From Strongylocentrotus droebachiensis (taxonomy: Eukaryota > Echinodermata > Echinoidea > Camarodonta > Strongylocentrotidae), in the NCBI GenBank assembly GCA_035222895.1, contig JAVYIG010000595.1, forward strand, positions 455,167-519,166: a DNA stretch of 64,000 nt. The letters are read 5' to 3'. Positions within the stretch are counted from its first letter, which is position 1. Every line of letters starts with the position of its first letter. Below are positions 22,711 through 34,304 of this stretch, in pieces. A program made the position numbers and the translations under genes. The notes below the pieces were generated by a model, which worked only from the letters and a program-made list of their open reading frames with translations, was not told where the DNA came from and did not search any database.

Positions 22711-24419
22711 AATCACACGCCACATGAAACTTGGAAGGATCATTAATAACAACTATTAATGCTGGATATTTTAAGTAAGAATATTGCATATGAAATAATA
22801 TTGATTCGTATAGTTTATAAACATCGTTTCCCATATTTTGCATACATTGTAGCTTATGTTCGAAATAGAGATTTAATAGCTTGCGTATCTTAGAATTAAG
22901 AGAATGCGAAATACATATTTGCACATTTATACAGTTATATGTGAAGCTCGTAATAATTGTTTAAGAATTCCCGTATAAATCAAACCTCTTTGCTTGTTTT
23001 TAATTTGAAAATAGTGACGAAATTGAGAAAGCTTACCAATAAAATAGTGGTATAGAATGTTGAATATTATGTATACGTATACTACTCAGTATGCATTTGG
23101 GAGTAGAGTGAATGTTTATTGGATCTTGTGCACATATTCAAGTGACCTACGACATTCATATCCACTTGCTTGCTCATATGTCTGACAATTTATTACTGTG
23201 TTTATTAGTATACAGTGAAACCATGCATACTATCGTTACATTTAGATATACATGGAACACACTTCATAGGTTGTATTTAATAGAATAGGTTTATATCAAT
23301 GTATCTAACTTTAAGATTCAAGAATATCAGGAAATTTACCTAATTTATGAGTCTACGCATTTTCTGTTCACATTCTGTACTTTTCTAACCCCTGAGGTAC
23401 TCTTTGTTTTCAGCGCTCCTAAATAATCGATGTTATTAGAAAAGACTTGAGAACATTTTTTCACTTTAGCATTTCATAATTTTGCAATGAGTATGTTAAA
23501 ATGTAACTATCATAATCGACATATTTCTGTATAGACACTGATCTACGTCTATACCATATATGCATAATAAAATATTGTATGTATAAAATAACAATATTTC
23601 TATACTATTGGATAATCAAGCAATCAAGAGAGATATTTATGTAATTGATTTTTTCCTTGGTTAATACACTGTATAATAAATTATACCGTGTAAGTTTACT
23701 TGGTACATCAGTATCTTTGTATTAAAATATTAAAAAGTGGTTTGTCAAAACCATAACTGGATAGATAGTTATTTGAGCTTGATTTTTATATAACATTTCA
23801 CTAGTTTCCTATGTAACCAACATGATTCAATCACTTCAGCAGGCATGATAACACATCATATTATTATTAAACATTACTATATATATATAAACAATTACCA
23901 TACGCATGGATTCCATTAAAGTTAGATCCTTTTTGCAGCTAAATCTGTTCTGTAACCGCCGATTTGAAACTGATTGAACACATATTGTTAGAAAAATGGA
24001 GAGACATTTTTTTCGTGCTGATCAGGGTATTCAATCTCAAAAGTGGTAAATAATTGAATAAATCAGCAAAAAATTAAACACGTGTATAATGGGGGTAAAA
24101 GAATAATTACTTGAATATTTTGATAAGAAAATTAACGATAAAAATAAATTGTTCTACAAATAAAATAAATGAATAAATATTGCTCTGGAATGTTTTCTCT
24201 TTATTTCAAGTTGATTGTGGATTAACATTTTCATGCTTAACACCGCAGTACTTCCATAAGCCTTAAAGAAAATGTTGAGTTCTGGTAAATGTAAAAGACA
24301 ATAGGGTTTGAATTCGGAAACTTCTTCAAAGTGGCAGTGCCGCATAAAATAGTTTTCAAATATCAGTTTAAAACTTTGGACCGAATTTCGACGTTAATGA
24401 TTTTGATAATTTTAAGACA
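22711..24419. other. No gene recognised; duplicated non-coding DNA
   Basis: AT-rich. A stretch near 23095-23230 (GGGAGTAGAGTGAATG...) is the single-copy relative of the unit that is tandemly repeated in B at 52360-55390. ATTCCAT...AAATCTGTTCTGTAAC near 23910-23955 aligns with 55860-55907 in B. Confidence 0.5.
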
Positions 24420-24535
24420 ATACCATTCAATGTACAATTTTCATGCTTTTAACAATAAACCTTCACAAATGACGTCTAGATAGTCTCTTTCACGATGCAA
24501 TCGCATGACCAGTAATCAATTTCATCTTTAAATTA
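24420..24535 (-). repeat. Dispersed repeat, third copy of the 32505/51428 family
   Basis: In reverse complement it reads TTAAAGATGAAATTGATTACTGGTCATGCGATTGCATCGTGAAAG..., matching 32505-32550 and 51428-51470 (GGTCATGCGATTGCATTGTGAAAGAAAC). Partial similarity continues leftwards to about 24375 (TTATCAAAATCAT, ATTCGGTCC). Confidence 0.6.
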
Positions 24536-24699
24536 CTCTTCTTACCCAAACTTTGACTTATTGTTGAATATATGTGAATATAATTAATGTTTTACAACAA
24601 CATAAACTATAGAAGAAGGAAATTGAACGTTTAAATAAGTGCCCGAGATAAAGATGATATTAACCATGTAATATGAATATGGAGAGAGGATATAAATAG

Positions 24700-25285
24700 A
24701 AAGAGCAAGCTAGAGATAGAGAGGTGAGAAATAGGAGAGAGAGAGAGAGAGAGAGAGGTGGGGATAAGAGAAAGAGAGAGAGGGGAGATGGGAGACAGAC
24801 AAACAGACAGACATCCAAGTAGATTGTCAGCGCATGTGAACGATAGCCCAAGAGACCGGCATTGACCATGCTGACAATTTTGGTTCGTGAGCGACCACTA
24901 ATAAAAATGATAAATGATAAAATGTAAATAATAATGATAATACTAATAATCATAATAATAATAATAATAATGATGATAATAATAATAATGATTATAATAA
25001 AAATAATGATTATGATAATAATAATGATTATAATGATAATAATGATTATAATGATAATAATGATTATAATGATAATGATTATAATGATAATAATGATTAT
25101 AATGATAATAATGATTATAATGATAATAATGATTATAATTATAATAACGATTGTAATAATACTAATGATTATAAAAATAATAATGATTATAATAATACTG
25201 ATGATTATAATAATAATGATAATTATAATAATAATGATGATTATAATAATAATAATGATTATAATAATGATAATGATAATGCCGG
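24700..25285. repeat. GA-rich tract and long ATA/ATG microsatellite
   Basis: 24735-24785 is (GA)n-like and 24793-24815 is CAGACAGA-like. 24925-25285 is an AT-rich array built from ATTATAATGATAATAATG-like 18-bp units that drift towards AATAAT. Isoleucine/methionine-rich open frames here are artefacts. Confidence 0.85.
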
Positions 25286-25379
25286 CATCTTATACATCGC
25301 TTTGTTATTTACTTACAACAGCGCTTACAGTATTACAATATTTACCGCGTCACTGGATTTAATTCCTATACTACACATT

Positions 25380-25577
25380 AATGTACATATTCCCCATTCC
25401 CTGTGGAGCAGTCCAGCTAGTGACAATGACGTTCGCGTCATACAAGGTACCCTATTAACACATGAGTGGAGAGGAGCACTGTAGATAAGATGCCTTGCTC
25501 AAGGACATGTGTCGTGCCAAGGCTTGAACGTTCGCATTTCCAGTCAAGTGATTAAACCACTCGACTACGACGCCTCT
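25380..25577 (-). mobile_element. tRNA-derived SINE
   Basis: On the minus strand the element opens near 25577 with GGCGTCGTAGTCGAGTGG (A-box-like). CACTTGACTGGAAATGCG follows, then CGTTCAAGCC (B-box-like, about 25522-25531). The body has ACATGTCCTTGAGCAAGGCATCTTATC and CTCCTCTCCACTCATG, a pattern common in echinoderm SINEs. The 3' end near 25380 is approximate. Confidence 0.7.
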
Positions 25578-25924
25578 CATAAATGTTACAGTTATGTAGA
25601 AGGCCTGCGAGATCGACGGTCTCATTGGCCTTCAGCCTCAAGTTTGTCGGTCTCACGGTCTATCGGTCTCGTTGTCTATAGTCATGCATACGAAGTGAGA
25701 ATTGGGAAGAGAGAGTGGGAGAATAGGTGGCGGGAGATGCAGAGGGGTAGAGGGAACAAGAGAGAGACAGAGAGCTAGCAATAACGTATGTGTGCGTATG
25801 TTATTAAAGGGCAAAGCAACTCCAAAAATAACTTACTTTCAATAGAAGCAGAAATATCAGACAAACCAATACAAACAAAATTGAGCGAAATCGAATAACT
25901 AATTTTTCAAAAAGTATGTAAAAC

Positions 25925-26170
25925 TATGGAACAATGGAAATCACTACACAAATTACAAACCAGTTTGCAATTTGTGTAGTGATTTCAATTGTTTCCATTG
26001 TATCAGTTTGTGACGTTATGTCCTCACTATTTATCAATTGCTTTGTACAGTGCGACCCAGAAAAAAAGAAACCGAGAATTATCGATATCGATTATAGAGA
26101 GAGAGACACGCACACACACACACACATACAAACACACGCGCGCAGGCGCGCGCGCACAATACACATACAC
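25925..26170. repeat. Imperfect 50-78 bp palindrome and CA/CG-rich tract
   Basis: GAAATCACTACACAAATT at 25938 is answered by AATTTGTGTAGTGATTTC ending at 25987, with a short centre (ACAAACCAGTTTGC). The pairing extends outward imperfectly (ATGGAACAATG and CAATTGTTTCCAT). 26100-26165 is a (GA)/(CA)/(GCGC) dinucleotide tract. Confidence 0.8.
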
Positions 26171-26693
26171 ACCATGTTATACGTTCCTTTCTATAGTGAG
26201 ATTACATTTTCTAGAGTATAAACTTAGTTACCACAATCATCCCTTGTAAATACCATTCATGTTTACTATGTCAGCAGGATACTCCCTTAGTTAATACCAC
26301 TGAATTATGAATAGATCTGCAAGACTGATACCCTTTTTTGACAATTTTTTTATTTGTATATTAACAAAACAAAACAAATCAATACTTTCCCAAAATAGTA
26401 GATTCATGTCATGATTACCCATCTTCCTCGGAGAAGGTAAAAACAATTTTTCTTTAAAAGTCAGATAATCTTCACTAACAGAAAATGCGTGGTTATTTAT
26501 CTTTCTTTTTATTTCAAATGATACTCTATTGAGAAATAAAATATAAGATCGCAAGATAGTGTTAGCAAGAAGGAGAAGAAAAGATCAATAATGATGACAA
26601 GATTGTTAGGCAAAGGATTGTTCCGCTTGAGGTCTTGTTTCAAATCCGCTTCAGGCCTCAATATTAAGTTTGGGTTGTACATTTATATTTACA

Positions 26694-27765
26694 CTACTCC
26701 ACTGATTCTGCCACCTTTGCCCTGAAATATCTACTACTACTGTTACCTACGACAGATTCAACTACTTTGCCATTTTCATAATCGTTATATTTGCCTGGAA
26801 AATCGTTCTCATTTAAGTCATCGGACAGAAACGACATCTCCTGATTTTCAGCACTGGAGCATGATTCAGCCGTGCTCTCGGAAAATGACTCTCCTCCGCC
26901 TCCTCCTCCTCTTCTTCCTCCTCCTCCTCTTTCTCCTTCTACTTCTCCTCCTCGTCCTCCCCCTTCTCCTCGTCCTCCCCCTCCTCTTCTTCCGTCTTCT
27001 TGTTCTTCTTCTTCCAGGTAGCTGTCGATGTTTATACGCCTTCCACCTGGCGCAAAGTTGGAAACAGATACATTATTTTTGCGTGATGTTGGTCTGCCTA
27101 AATCGACATCAGGAATTTCATAGACAGGAATTTCATCTTGGTTGCATGAAAAGGATACATGCTCACTTGATTGGATACCTTCGATATTAGTCAAAGGAGC
27201 ATCATTGTCAAATGTGTGTGTCTCCAAGGTTCTACATACTGCTGATTTTTGCCATGCCAATATAATTAAGATTAGGCAGAGCAACACGCAACACCCAATT
27301 GCAGTAGGCACTGCTATCAAGATTGTAGTGAAATGTGCATCTGGACCGCTAGTACCTTGCCAAGATTCAGTGATGCTTGCCATCACGGGGTCATTCACAT
27401 CAGCACTCGGTAACTTGCACGCCAGAAGGTATTCGAAAGAAATACTATTGGATTTGGGGGTTCTAATGTTGCATGCAACAATTCCTCGCGATGTAACTTT
27501 GAATATATTGTTAACAAGAAAATGACTGCCCCCCTCGGAAGATTTGATAACATCGTGATCGACTCCTCTGTTTTGGGCAACGAGATGACCATCCAGGTAC
27601 CACTGAAATGTAACTTCATCTATGATACTATTAACCTCAGCCATGCACTTTAAGGTATCTGAATCATCATCATAGAGAAGGGCTTGAAATCCATTATCTG
27701 TCATCCCTGCCAAATGAGTTGAATTCGATTTGCAGAAATCCAGCAATGGCTCTGATGCGTACTTT
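26694..27765 (-). CDS. Ig receptor A, 3' part: fourth Ig domain, membrane segment and tail
   Basis: Minus-strand frame open from about 27765 to a stop at 26694. It aligns with copy B (59073-57943). The listed ORF start at 27746 is a TTG and not a real start, since homology continues upstream as YASEP. The fourth Ig domain has TLKC, FQWYLDG and GIVACNI. A stalk with TESWQGT and a membrane segment (ILIAVPTAIGCCVLLCLILI, nt 27252-27326) follow. The tail carries VYEIPDVDLGRP (Tyr near 27121), matching FYEMPDSDLRP in B. A Glu/Gly/Arg-rich run from a GGA/GAG microsatellite (about 26891-27015) is absent from B. The tail ends with SSRYFRAKVAESVE. Confidence 0.8.
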
Positions 27766-29601
27766 ATTGCAATGACGAACCTTCGTCATTGCCTTGTTTT
27801 CGTTCACGTTATTAATATTCTTGGTTCTTCTTATCGTCCGAAAATCCCATTCGTTTTGCACGTAGTGCTTGTTATCACTCATTATGCCCTTTCCTCATGT
27901 CCGTTTCCTTTCAAATTTCATAGGCATAGTCTCTAACATCTCATCAAGGTCACTACATTCTTCGATTCTCGAAATCACTCATGCATAACCGTCCAGGCGC
28001 CATTTTGTCCGTTTCTGGTCCATTTTAAGGCCTTTCTTTTTTCCTTCCTATCTCCACTATCCTAGATCCTACAAACTTCTAACAAATTCCTCTAGATAGT
28101 CTAAGAGATTTTCTTTTATCTGCGACACATCACTTGACCTTCAAAATGCAATCTTCGTACTCAAAATTCACATCAGAAACCGTCTCCGTCAAAAAAATCT
28201 CAAATTCTTGAAAAATGGACCCCTAAATAATCTAAAACTGCCATAACTTTCTCATATAAATTCCGTTTTGTATCTAAATCACACAGTATCTTTATCTCAT
28301 ATTTGCACATAGCCATACTAAATTTCACGCTCCAATGGCTATGCAAAACATAAATAGCGCCCTCTAAAGTTCTGGGAATTGGCTTTCTTTTTGTGGCCGT
28401 ATCTCCATTATGGCTTGGCAGACCCGTACCCTTTTTTGGATTTAGGTACTTGAAGATATGCCCTTTCCAGCCATACACAAAATTATATACCCTAACACTG
28501 ACCGACTTTCAGAAAAATGCCCTCCAAATTCGTCATTTTCAAGAAAATTGAGAAATAACTTCAACTTGCTCTAAATTGGCGATCTTTATACCTACATAAA
28601 TGAAACTTGGCAGACATATGTATCCATATACGTGACAACTGTCTGCAAAGCTCGGTAAAATTCGAACGTGTCAGCGCAAAGTTATCGCCAAAAATGATGA
28701 ATTTACTATGCATTACGTAATAGCGCGTTTAATGCGTGCAATACATTGCGCGAAGATAAAAATGGTGTCAAACTGACCGCAATGAAGTGCCCTTTCGAAT
28801 GATACCAAGTATAGTATATGTTCACACAGAAAATTTTGAGTAAATCGCATTTGAACAAAGGTCACTACACGAATTACGCCGAGTTTCCGCCCGAATCTAA
28901 CACGTATCGGCTATGACGTCATTTTTTTCAGACTGCTTTTCGCCCCTTAAACGTCCTTTTTTTTCCTTGAAAATTTACAGTGACATGCCGAGTTCCAATA
29001 CGCAGGGCACCTTGTGACCGGATTTTTGAAATTGGTCAAGGGGGCCATTAAAGACGCCATTTTGTCCTATAAATCTATTTTACATCACGTGTTTCGATAG
29101 GGTTATCATAGAAAAAAAAGAGTGATTTACAATAACAACCATGAAATTCTCTTTCCAATGATACCAAATACGGCCCATAAAGAGACATAAAGAGAGAGAG
29201 AAAAAACAATTTAACTCCGGTCATAATACAGGTCCTGTACGTTTTCCGCCCATGCATTACACACATTGTCTATGGGGCATATCGGGTTCACGCTTTTGAC
29301 CCCTAGAACGATCTTGATTGCAATGACGAACATGCAACAAATCCCATTGGTTTTTGCGCGCAGTGCTTGCGAGCCCTTTCTAGGTTCTTTCCCCTATCAC
29401 AATTTCTTTCAAACTTCGTAGGCATAGTCACTACCATCCCATCAAGGTCACTATTGAGGCCTTTCTTTCGCCCTACCTGTCTCCAATATTACAGAAGCTA
29501 CAGACTTCGTACAAATTGCTCTGGATAGTCCGAGAGAAGCTCTTTCGTTTGACACGTAGAAACATGGCGTCATTGCACGCACATCGTTGTGACACGATTG
29601 C
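27766..29601. mobile_element. 1.8 kb repeat inserted in, or forming an intron of, Ig receptor A
   Basis: ATTGC at 27766-27770 and 29597-29601 flanks the segment like a 5-bp target duplication. Copy B is continuous at this site. The two ends are diverged direct repeats of each other (about 27766-28115 and 29311-29540): ATTGCAATGACGAAC, CAAATTTCATAGGCATAGTC/CAAACTTCGTAGGCATAGTC, CATCAAGGTCACTA and AAGGCCTTTCTTT. The middle has GCCATTTTGTCC-type repeats and no coding capacity. Terminal direct repeats with a 5-bp duplication would fit a coding-less LTR-type (TRIM-like) element, but clear TG..CA ends are not seen. Removing one ATTGC copy and the insert leaves the receptor frame open. Confidence 0.65.
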
Positions 29602-30588
29602 ATTTCTAGTATTTACAATGGAGTTATTCCGCGAAGTTGCAATGCCATTTGTTGCCTCACAGGATATGTTCAGAGTCTCTCCCCTTTGCATTGCATCCAG
29701 AAGAATTGTAACATTCTGTGAATGCGATGTGCATTGCGCAAATAGTTCTTCAGGGTGACACAACCAGTTATACCTGTCTACCTCGGGGTATCCGTGTGCA
29801 ATACAATGGAATGTCATTTCAGTAACTAGTGGCCATATCATCTCAGCCCGATGCGGAATTATCTCTACAACCGGAGAATGAATTATCGTGTATGGACCGA
29901 GAGCACATTGAACTCGGTGTCGAGGAAAAGCCTCACTCTCTGCAACACACGTCAGGACCTTATTGTGGAGCAATGAAGAAACCGTAATGTTCCCGATCAA
30001 CAGTGATCCTGTCTGGGAAAAGGAGGAAGATACGGATAGAGGATTTAACCACCTTAGTACAGCCTGTGGGTTGGTTCGGACACCTTCGCATTCGAAGATA
30101 ACTTGGTCGTGTTCTCGAAGTATGGAATCCGATGGTCCTCGGCAATCCAACTCATTGTCCTTAAGGAAATACAACACGTTAAGGTTTGCAAACTCAGATG
30201 AAACAGAACTAGGTGAATTTTCTGTGAATATCATCATTACCCAGCATCTGTATAGGCTACGCATTTCTCTACGAACATGATGAATAGTAAAGTAGGATGA
30301 AATTGTTCTAGTGCTATTGTCCGATTTTGTTGAGACATTGCACACGTCACTCTGATAGATTGGTTCAGTAAGAGCATTTTCCCAATAGGATCTTGCAACC
30401 GCAAAGGGCAAGTTTGATTGTAGGGTACAATTGAAAGACGCAGTGCCATCCTCTTTCACGCTGACATCATCGGGCTGAGTGACGAATTCAAAATCATGAT
30501 CACAAAAAGACACCTGAACGAACATGTGAAGAATTATGAAAATGAGAATCGTTTCTGTAGCGAGAATGCTCAATGATCTCTGATACAT
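29602..30588 (-). CDS. Ig receptor A, 5' part: signal peptide and Ig domains 1-3
   Basis: I prefer the Met at 30588 (MYQRSLSILATETILIFIIL...VSFC), which starts a normal signal peptide; the Met at 30627 lies at the edge of a tandem duplication. Domain 1 is V-like (ASFNC, SYWEN, LYRCW). Domain 2 follows FLKDNELDCRGPS (FEC, LRWL, LTCVAE). Domain 3 has TFHC, YNWLCHPEE and NISCEATNG. Homology with copy B ends around NTR at 29605. The open frame continues to 29473, but those residues come from the inserted repeat. The whole four-Ig type I receptor is coded without introns apart from that 1.8 kb break. Likely a plasma-membrane recognition receptor; the ligand is unknown. Confidence 0.82.
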
Positions 30589-30630
30589 ATTATAATATTT
30601 CGCAGGACCAGAGCAATAGATCGCCATCGC

Positions 30631-30858
30631 GGCTGATATAACAATGCCAATAATTACAAGATGTCTCTGATAAACATAAGGATTTGAGAGGGAAAGCAGG
30701 ATAATAGAATCGTGATAAATGTGTAGATAGTGTCCATTAATCGCGGCTGATAAAATAATGCCAATAATTACAAGATGTCTCTGATAAACATAAGGATTTG
30801 AGAGGGAAGGCAGGATTTTAGAATCGTGATAAATGTGTAGAAATTTGCCATTAATAAC
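30631..30858. repeat. Tandem duplication, period 114 bp, at the 5' side of Ig receptor A
   Basis: GCGGCTGATA..ACAATGCCAATAATTACAAG through AATCGTGATAAATGTGTAG occurs twice (from 30629 and from about 30743) with few differences. It begins at the bases encoding the outermost candidate start and lies in what should be the 5' UTR or promoter. No similar duplication is visible upstream of receptor B. Confidence 0.9.
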
Positions 30859-32504
30859 ATTGGCTGACCGATGTTCTTTCGAACCGGAGAATTAGATTTT
30901 GTATTCAACAGGTAGGTCGTACTTGATGTGCTTTGATCGAAACCAAGAAACAACAAAAAATAATAATAATAACTGTTAGTGCAGCCATTTATAACTTTTG
31001 AAATCCCTGCGTGTCCTAAAGTGGTTATGAAACGTAATAAAATACATGTAGTAAGATGTTATTTTGGCATTAATATTTCGAACAATCGTAAAAGTGAAAT
31101 TTAAATTAATCGTAAATCAGTTCCCTAGGTCTACTACATTTGTCTCGAATTCATTTAAGATATCTTCTAGCACCGGACGCATGGTAAATGCATTTTATCT
31201 TGATAATAAAAGGTAGTTAAAGAGGGAAGATAGGCGAAAAGAGTCGATAAAATGATAGGAAATAAAACGACGCAACAAGTTTGTATAAAATAAAAAAGGG
31301 CGGTTATGTAATTAGTATCAAGGCACGTATGCATGATAAGTAATAGATAAATGTTACTAATGAAATAGAGAGCATGAGGTGATTCAAAACATATTTATTA
31401 CCAGGGAGATCATCATTAATTCCTCTTCCAGATATTGAATATTCGGAGATAGACTTTAAAGGTAATACAAAGTTTTGGTATGGGGTCATGAATTTGGTTC
31501 AAATGAACATGTTGGAAGCATATGCGATCCTACAATATTCAGTGATCGTTGTCGCGGTTAAAAACGAGTCTAAAGTTATGAAATTGTAAATAATAAACTC
31601 TTTATGTTATATTGCTCCCTCTCAAGGTCCAGATATAAATTAAGCTATAAAACAATGTTTCTCGACTAAAATCTACCGATTAGCTGTTCCCGTTCGGAAA
31701 TTATATATTACAACTATATATTCTGAGATTTTCATGGTCGCAGCTACCATTGTACGGCCGTAGGCGCTATTTGAAATTTTACCGGGAGCACCGATAAATT
31801 GTTATATTCAATTTTTATCGAAAGCAGAAGTAGGTTAGGGGCTAAATTTTCTAGTGCTTATAATACATCCACATATATCAAAATTGTAAAGAATCACTAT
31901 CCACCCAATTTTCAAAATTTCCCAAAACTTGTATTACCTTTAAGAAATGAAGACCAAGGGTCAATATGGGAAGTAAGAAGTGAGACTAAAGAAAGGCAAG
32001 GATGAATCGGTGTGGGAACCATACCATGTTTTATTTATTTGTTTTTTGTTACCACGTTACTATCGTCATTATTATCACTCTTATTCTTTTAAATTATTCA
32101 AATTGTTCAACAAGGAAACAGAAACACCAAAAGTATGAGGGATTTCGTTCCCAAGTCCATTAAATGCATTAGGTATTGTTTATAGGAATATACGAGACAG
32201 CAAGCAGGTCTTATTTAAGGTTTTACGTGACCAGCTATACAAGCAACGACGTAGATAGGATGGCTACCCGTTCCCTCTCTCAATGGAATTGAGGAATCAA
32301 TGAGAGCGAGAGAGAGAGAGAACTATATATGGGGAGAGAGAGAAGGGAGGGAGAGGAAAGAAAGGTAATGTAGGCCTGTAAAGGAGCGCGAAAAGGAGAT
32401 TGCAGACGCCTTCATTCTGGGCTCTCGGTCTTAGGCCCTTACAAAGTATCATTTTAATATTTTTTTTTGGATTCATTTATTCACTGAATTTCTTGCTCGC
32501 TTAA
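30859..32504. other. Intergenic, 5' side of Ig receptor A; no gene
   Basis: AT-rich. Holds a (GA)n tract at about 32305-32365 and nothing else that can be named. Part of the region between the divergent receptor A and ankyrin gene B. Confidence 0.5.
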
Positions 32505-32705
32505 AGATAAAGACCAGTTATGGTCATGCGATTGCATTGTGAAAGAAACGGCGTGGAATCGATCAGAAAGGGTTGATCGTCTAGCATATAAGTATTGGTG
32601 TGTACTGCAAGGTTCTGGAATCATCAAAATGATAAGAAATTAAGCCCAGTCTTGGTAAAGTTACAAGCACTGTACACAGAAAGATGTATTTGGGACTACG
32701 CACAC
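32505..32705 (+). repeat. Dispersed repeat shared with 51428-51605 and 24420-24535
   Basis: GGTCATGCGATTGCATTGTG, AAAGAAACGGCGTGGAATCG, GGTGTGTACTGCAAGGTTC, GATAAGAAATT..GCCCAGTCTTGGTA and CAAGCACTGTACACAGAAAG are shared in order with 51428-51605. No coding capacity. Confidence 0.85.
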
Positions 32706-33199
32706 GTGCGCGACACGTGCGTTTATCTCTCACACACCAATAGATAAAGTAATTTACCAAATATATCAATAGTAGGCGGTTTCCCGGCAAAATTTGTATC
32801 ATCATGTATTAGTCAAAACATACTCTTTCACATGATTGGTAATAAGAGCTTCCATTTCATTTTTTGAAATTGGGGCGTTTCCAATACTGATCTTTACCTT
32901 TAATTGTGAGTTAGTAGTGAGAATTCGCTCCTACTAGCCTGGAGGGAATATTTGAGTGAAATATTGTTTACCAGTCTACGAAAATGAAAAATGGGGTGGA
33001 TAAGTGGGCTACGTGACGATGGCAAAACGAAATGTAAACAACATTTAAACAGATTCGTCAAATATTTGATATGACATATGACCTCTGAAACCACGTAAAT
33101 TAATAACCTCTTGGAACTGAAATTGATAGGATAACGTTTATCACGTGACAAATAAAGGCGTTATCAAAATATTCCTAACCACCATTCTAAAAGTAAACT

Positions 33200-33348
33200 C
33201 CATTGTATTGCGACAACTCCTGGCAGCTCGTTTGGTGTGCTATTCTACAGCCAAGTTGTTGACATCTGTTCTGGACTAGGCTATTGACGTGTATACTGCT
33301 AGATTAATGCAGGACTGAGGGCACTTCTTACATTATTGTTCTATAAGA
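33200..33348 (+). other. Possible 5' non-coding exon of ankyrin-Ig gene B
   Basis: A less AT-rich stretch ending TTCTATAAGAA followed by GTAAGTAC, a good donor, about 950 bp before the exon with the predicted start codon. It is only a candidate; its start and use cannot be judged from sequence. Confidence 0.2.
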
Positions 33349-34304
33349 AGTAAGTACTGTGAAACTTTGGTATACATGGGTATGCAGTATTGACCCTAGT
33401 GACGTGTAATTAGAAAATGGAATGTCATTAAAAATATATAAAGTGTTCATCTAAAATGTAGTCGCTGTAGACGAAAGTGCTAGATTTGCTTCGATATGAT
33501 TGGGGCGTAAAGTTGTAAACAGAGAATATAAATAATATCAACTGACTTCCGCCTCATTTCATTGTTTAAATTTCTATAGTTCTGATTGTATACATAATGA
33601 ATACATTTAATTGATTTAATTATTTAATTAATTTTCTTCTTCAGTGAAACTATACTTCTGCGAGCATGGTATTTAATGTAATATATAATGATGGGTATTG
33701 TTGTGCTAATACGGTTGTGGTATAGGTATTAGAATGAATGGGTTGTTGTTGTTTTTATTTCCGTATAATAAAATCAGATACAAATACACACAAAGTAATC
33801 ATACAGAGAAAAGGGACCGTATACGGCTGGTAGCCCATTTTCAACTGCAACTATATTGTTGCTGCTGTTCTTCCATGGGGCCAATTTATACAATGTACAA
33901 AATATACATAATATTAGAAATTAACAGAATAAACAATTACAAAGTATCAGTCGAAAACATAATTTAAATATGTGTATGCTTCTATTACTATTGCCTGTTA
34001 ATTTATTTTATTCATATGTCATTTAAGTTCATTTATTTGCATTTATTTTAACAAAGCCCATCCTAATAACATTTGCTTACGAAGAGGTGCATCCAATGTC
34101 ATATTCCAATAATATTCATTATGTAAATTATCATGTTGGTGATGGAAAAATAAATCGAAATTGAATTTATTTCAATGAAATTAAAGGAAAATATGAGAAG
34201 CATAAACTTATACTAAATAGAACTGACCAGGGCTACAGGGAGAGCAGAGCTTGATGCCGTGTTATCCCTTTCTGATGTATATTTTTACATTTCACTTGCT
34301 ACAG

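Noticed and set aside
24934-25362. 142-codon Ile/Met-rich open frame
   Set aside because: Direct translation of an ATA/ATG microsatellite.
26861-27190. Leu-rich open frame on the + strand
   Set aside because: Antisense of the GGA/GAG tract in receptor A.
29473-29601. C-terminal residues of the receptor A frame past 29601
   Set aside because: They are translated from the inserted repeat and do not match receptor B.
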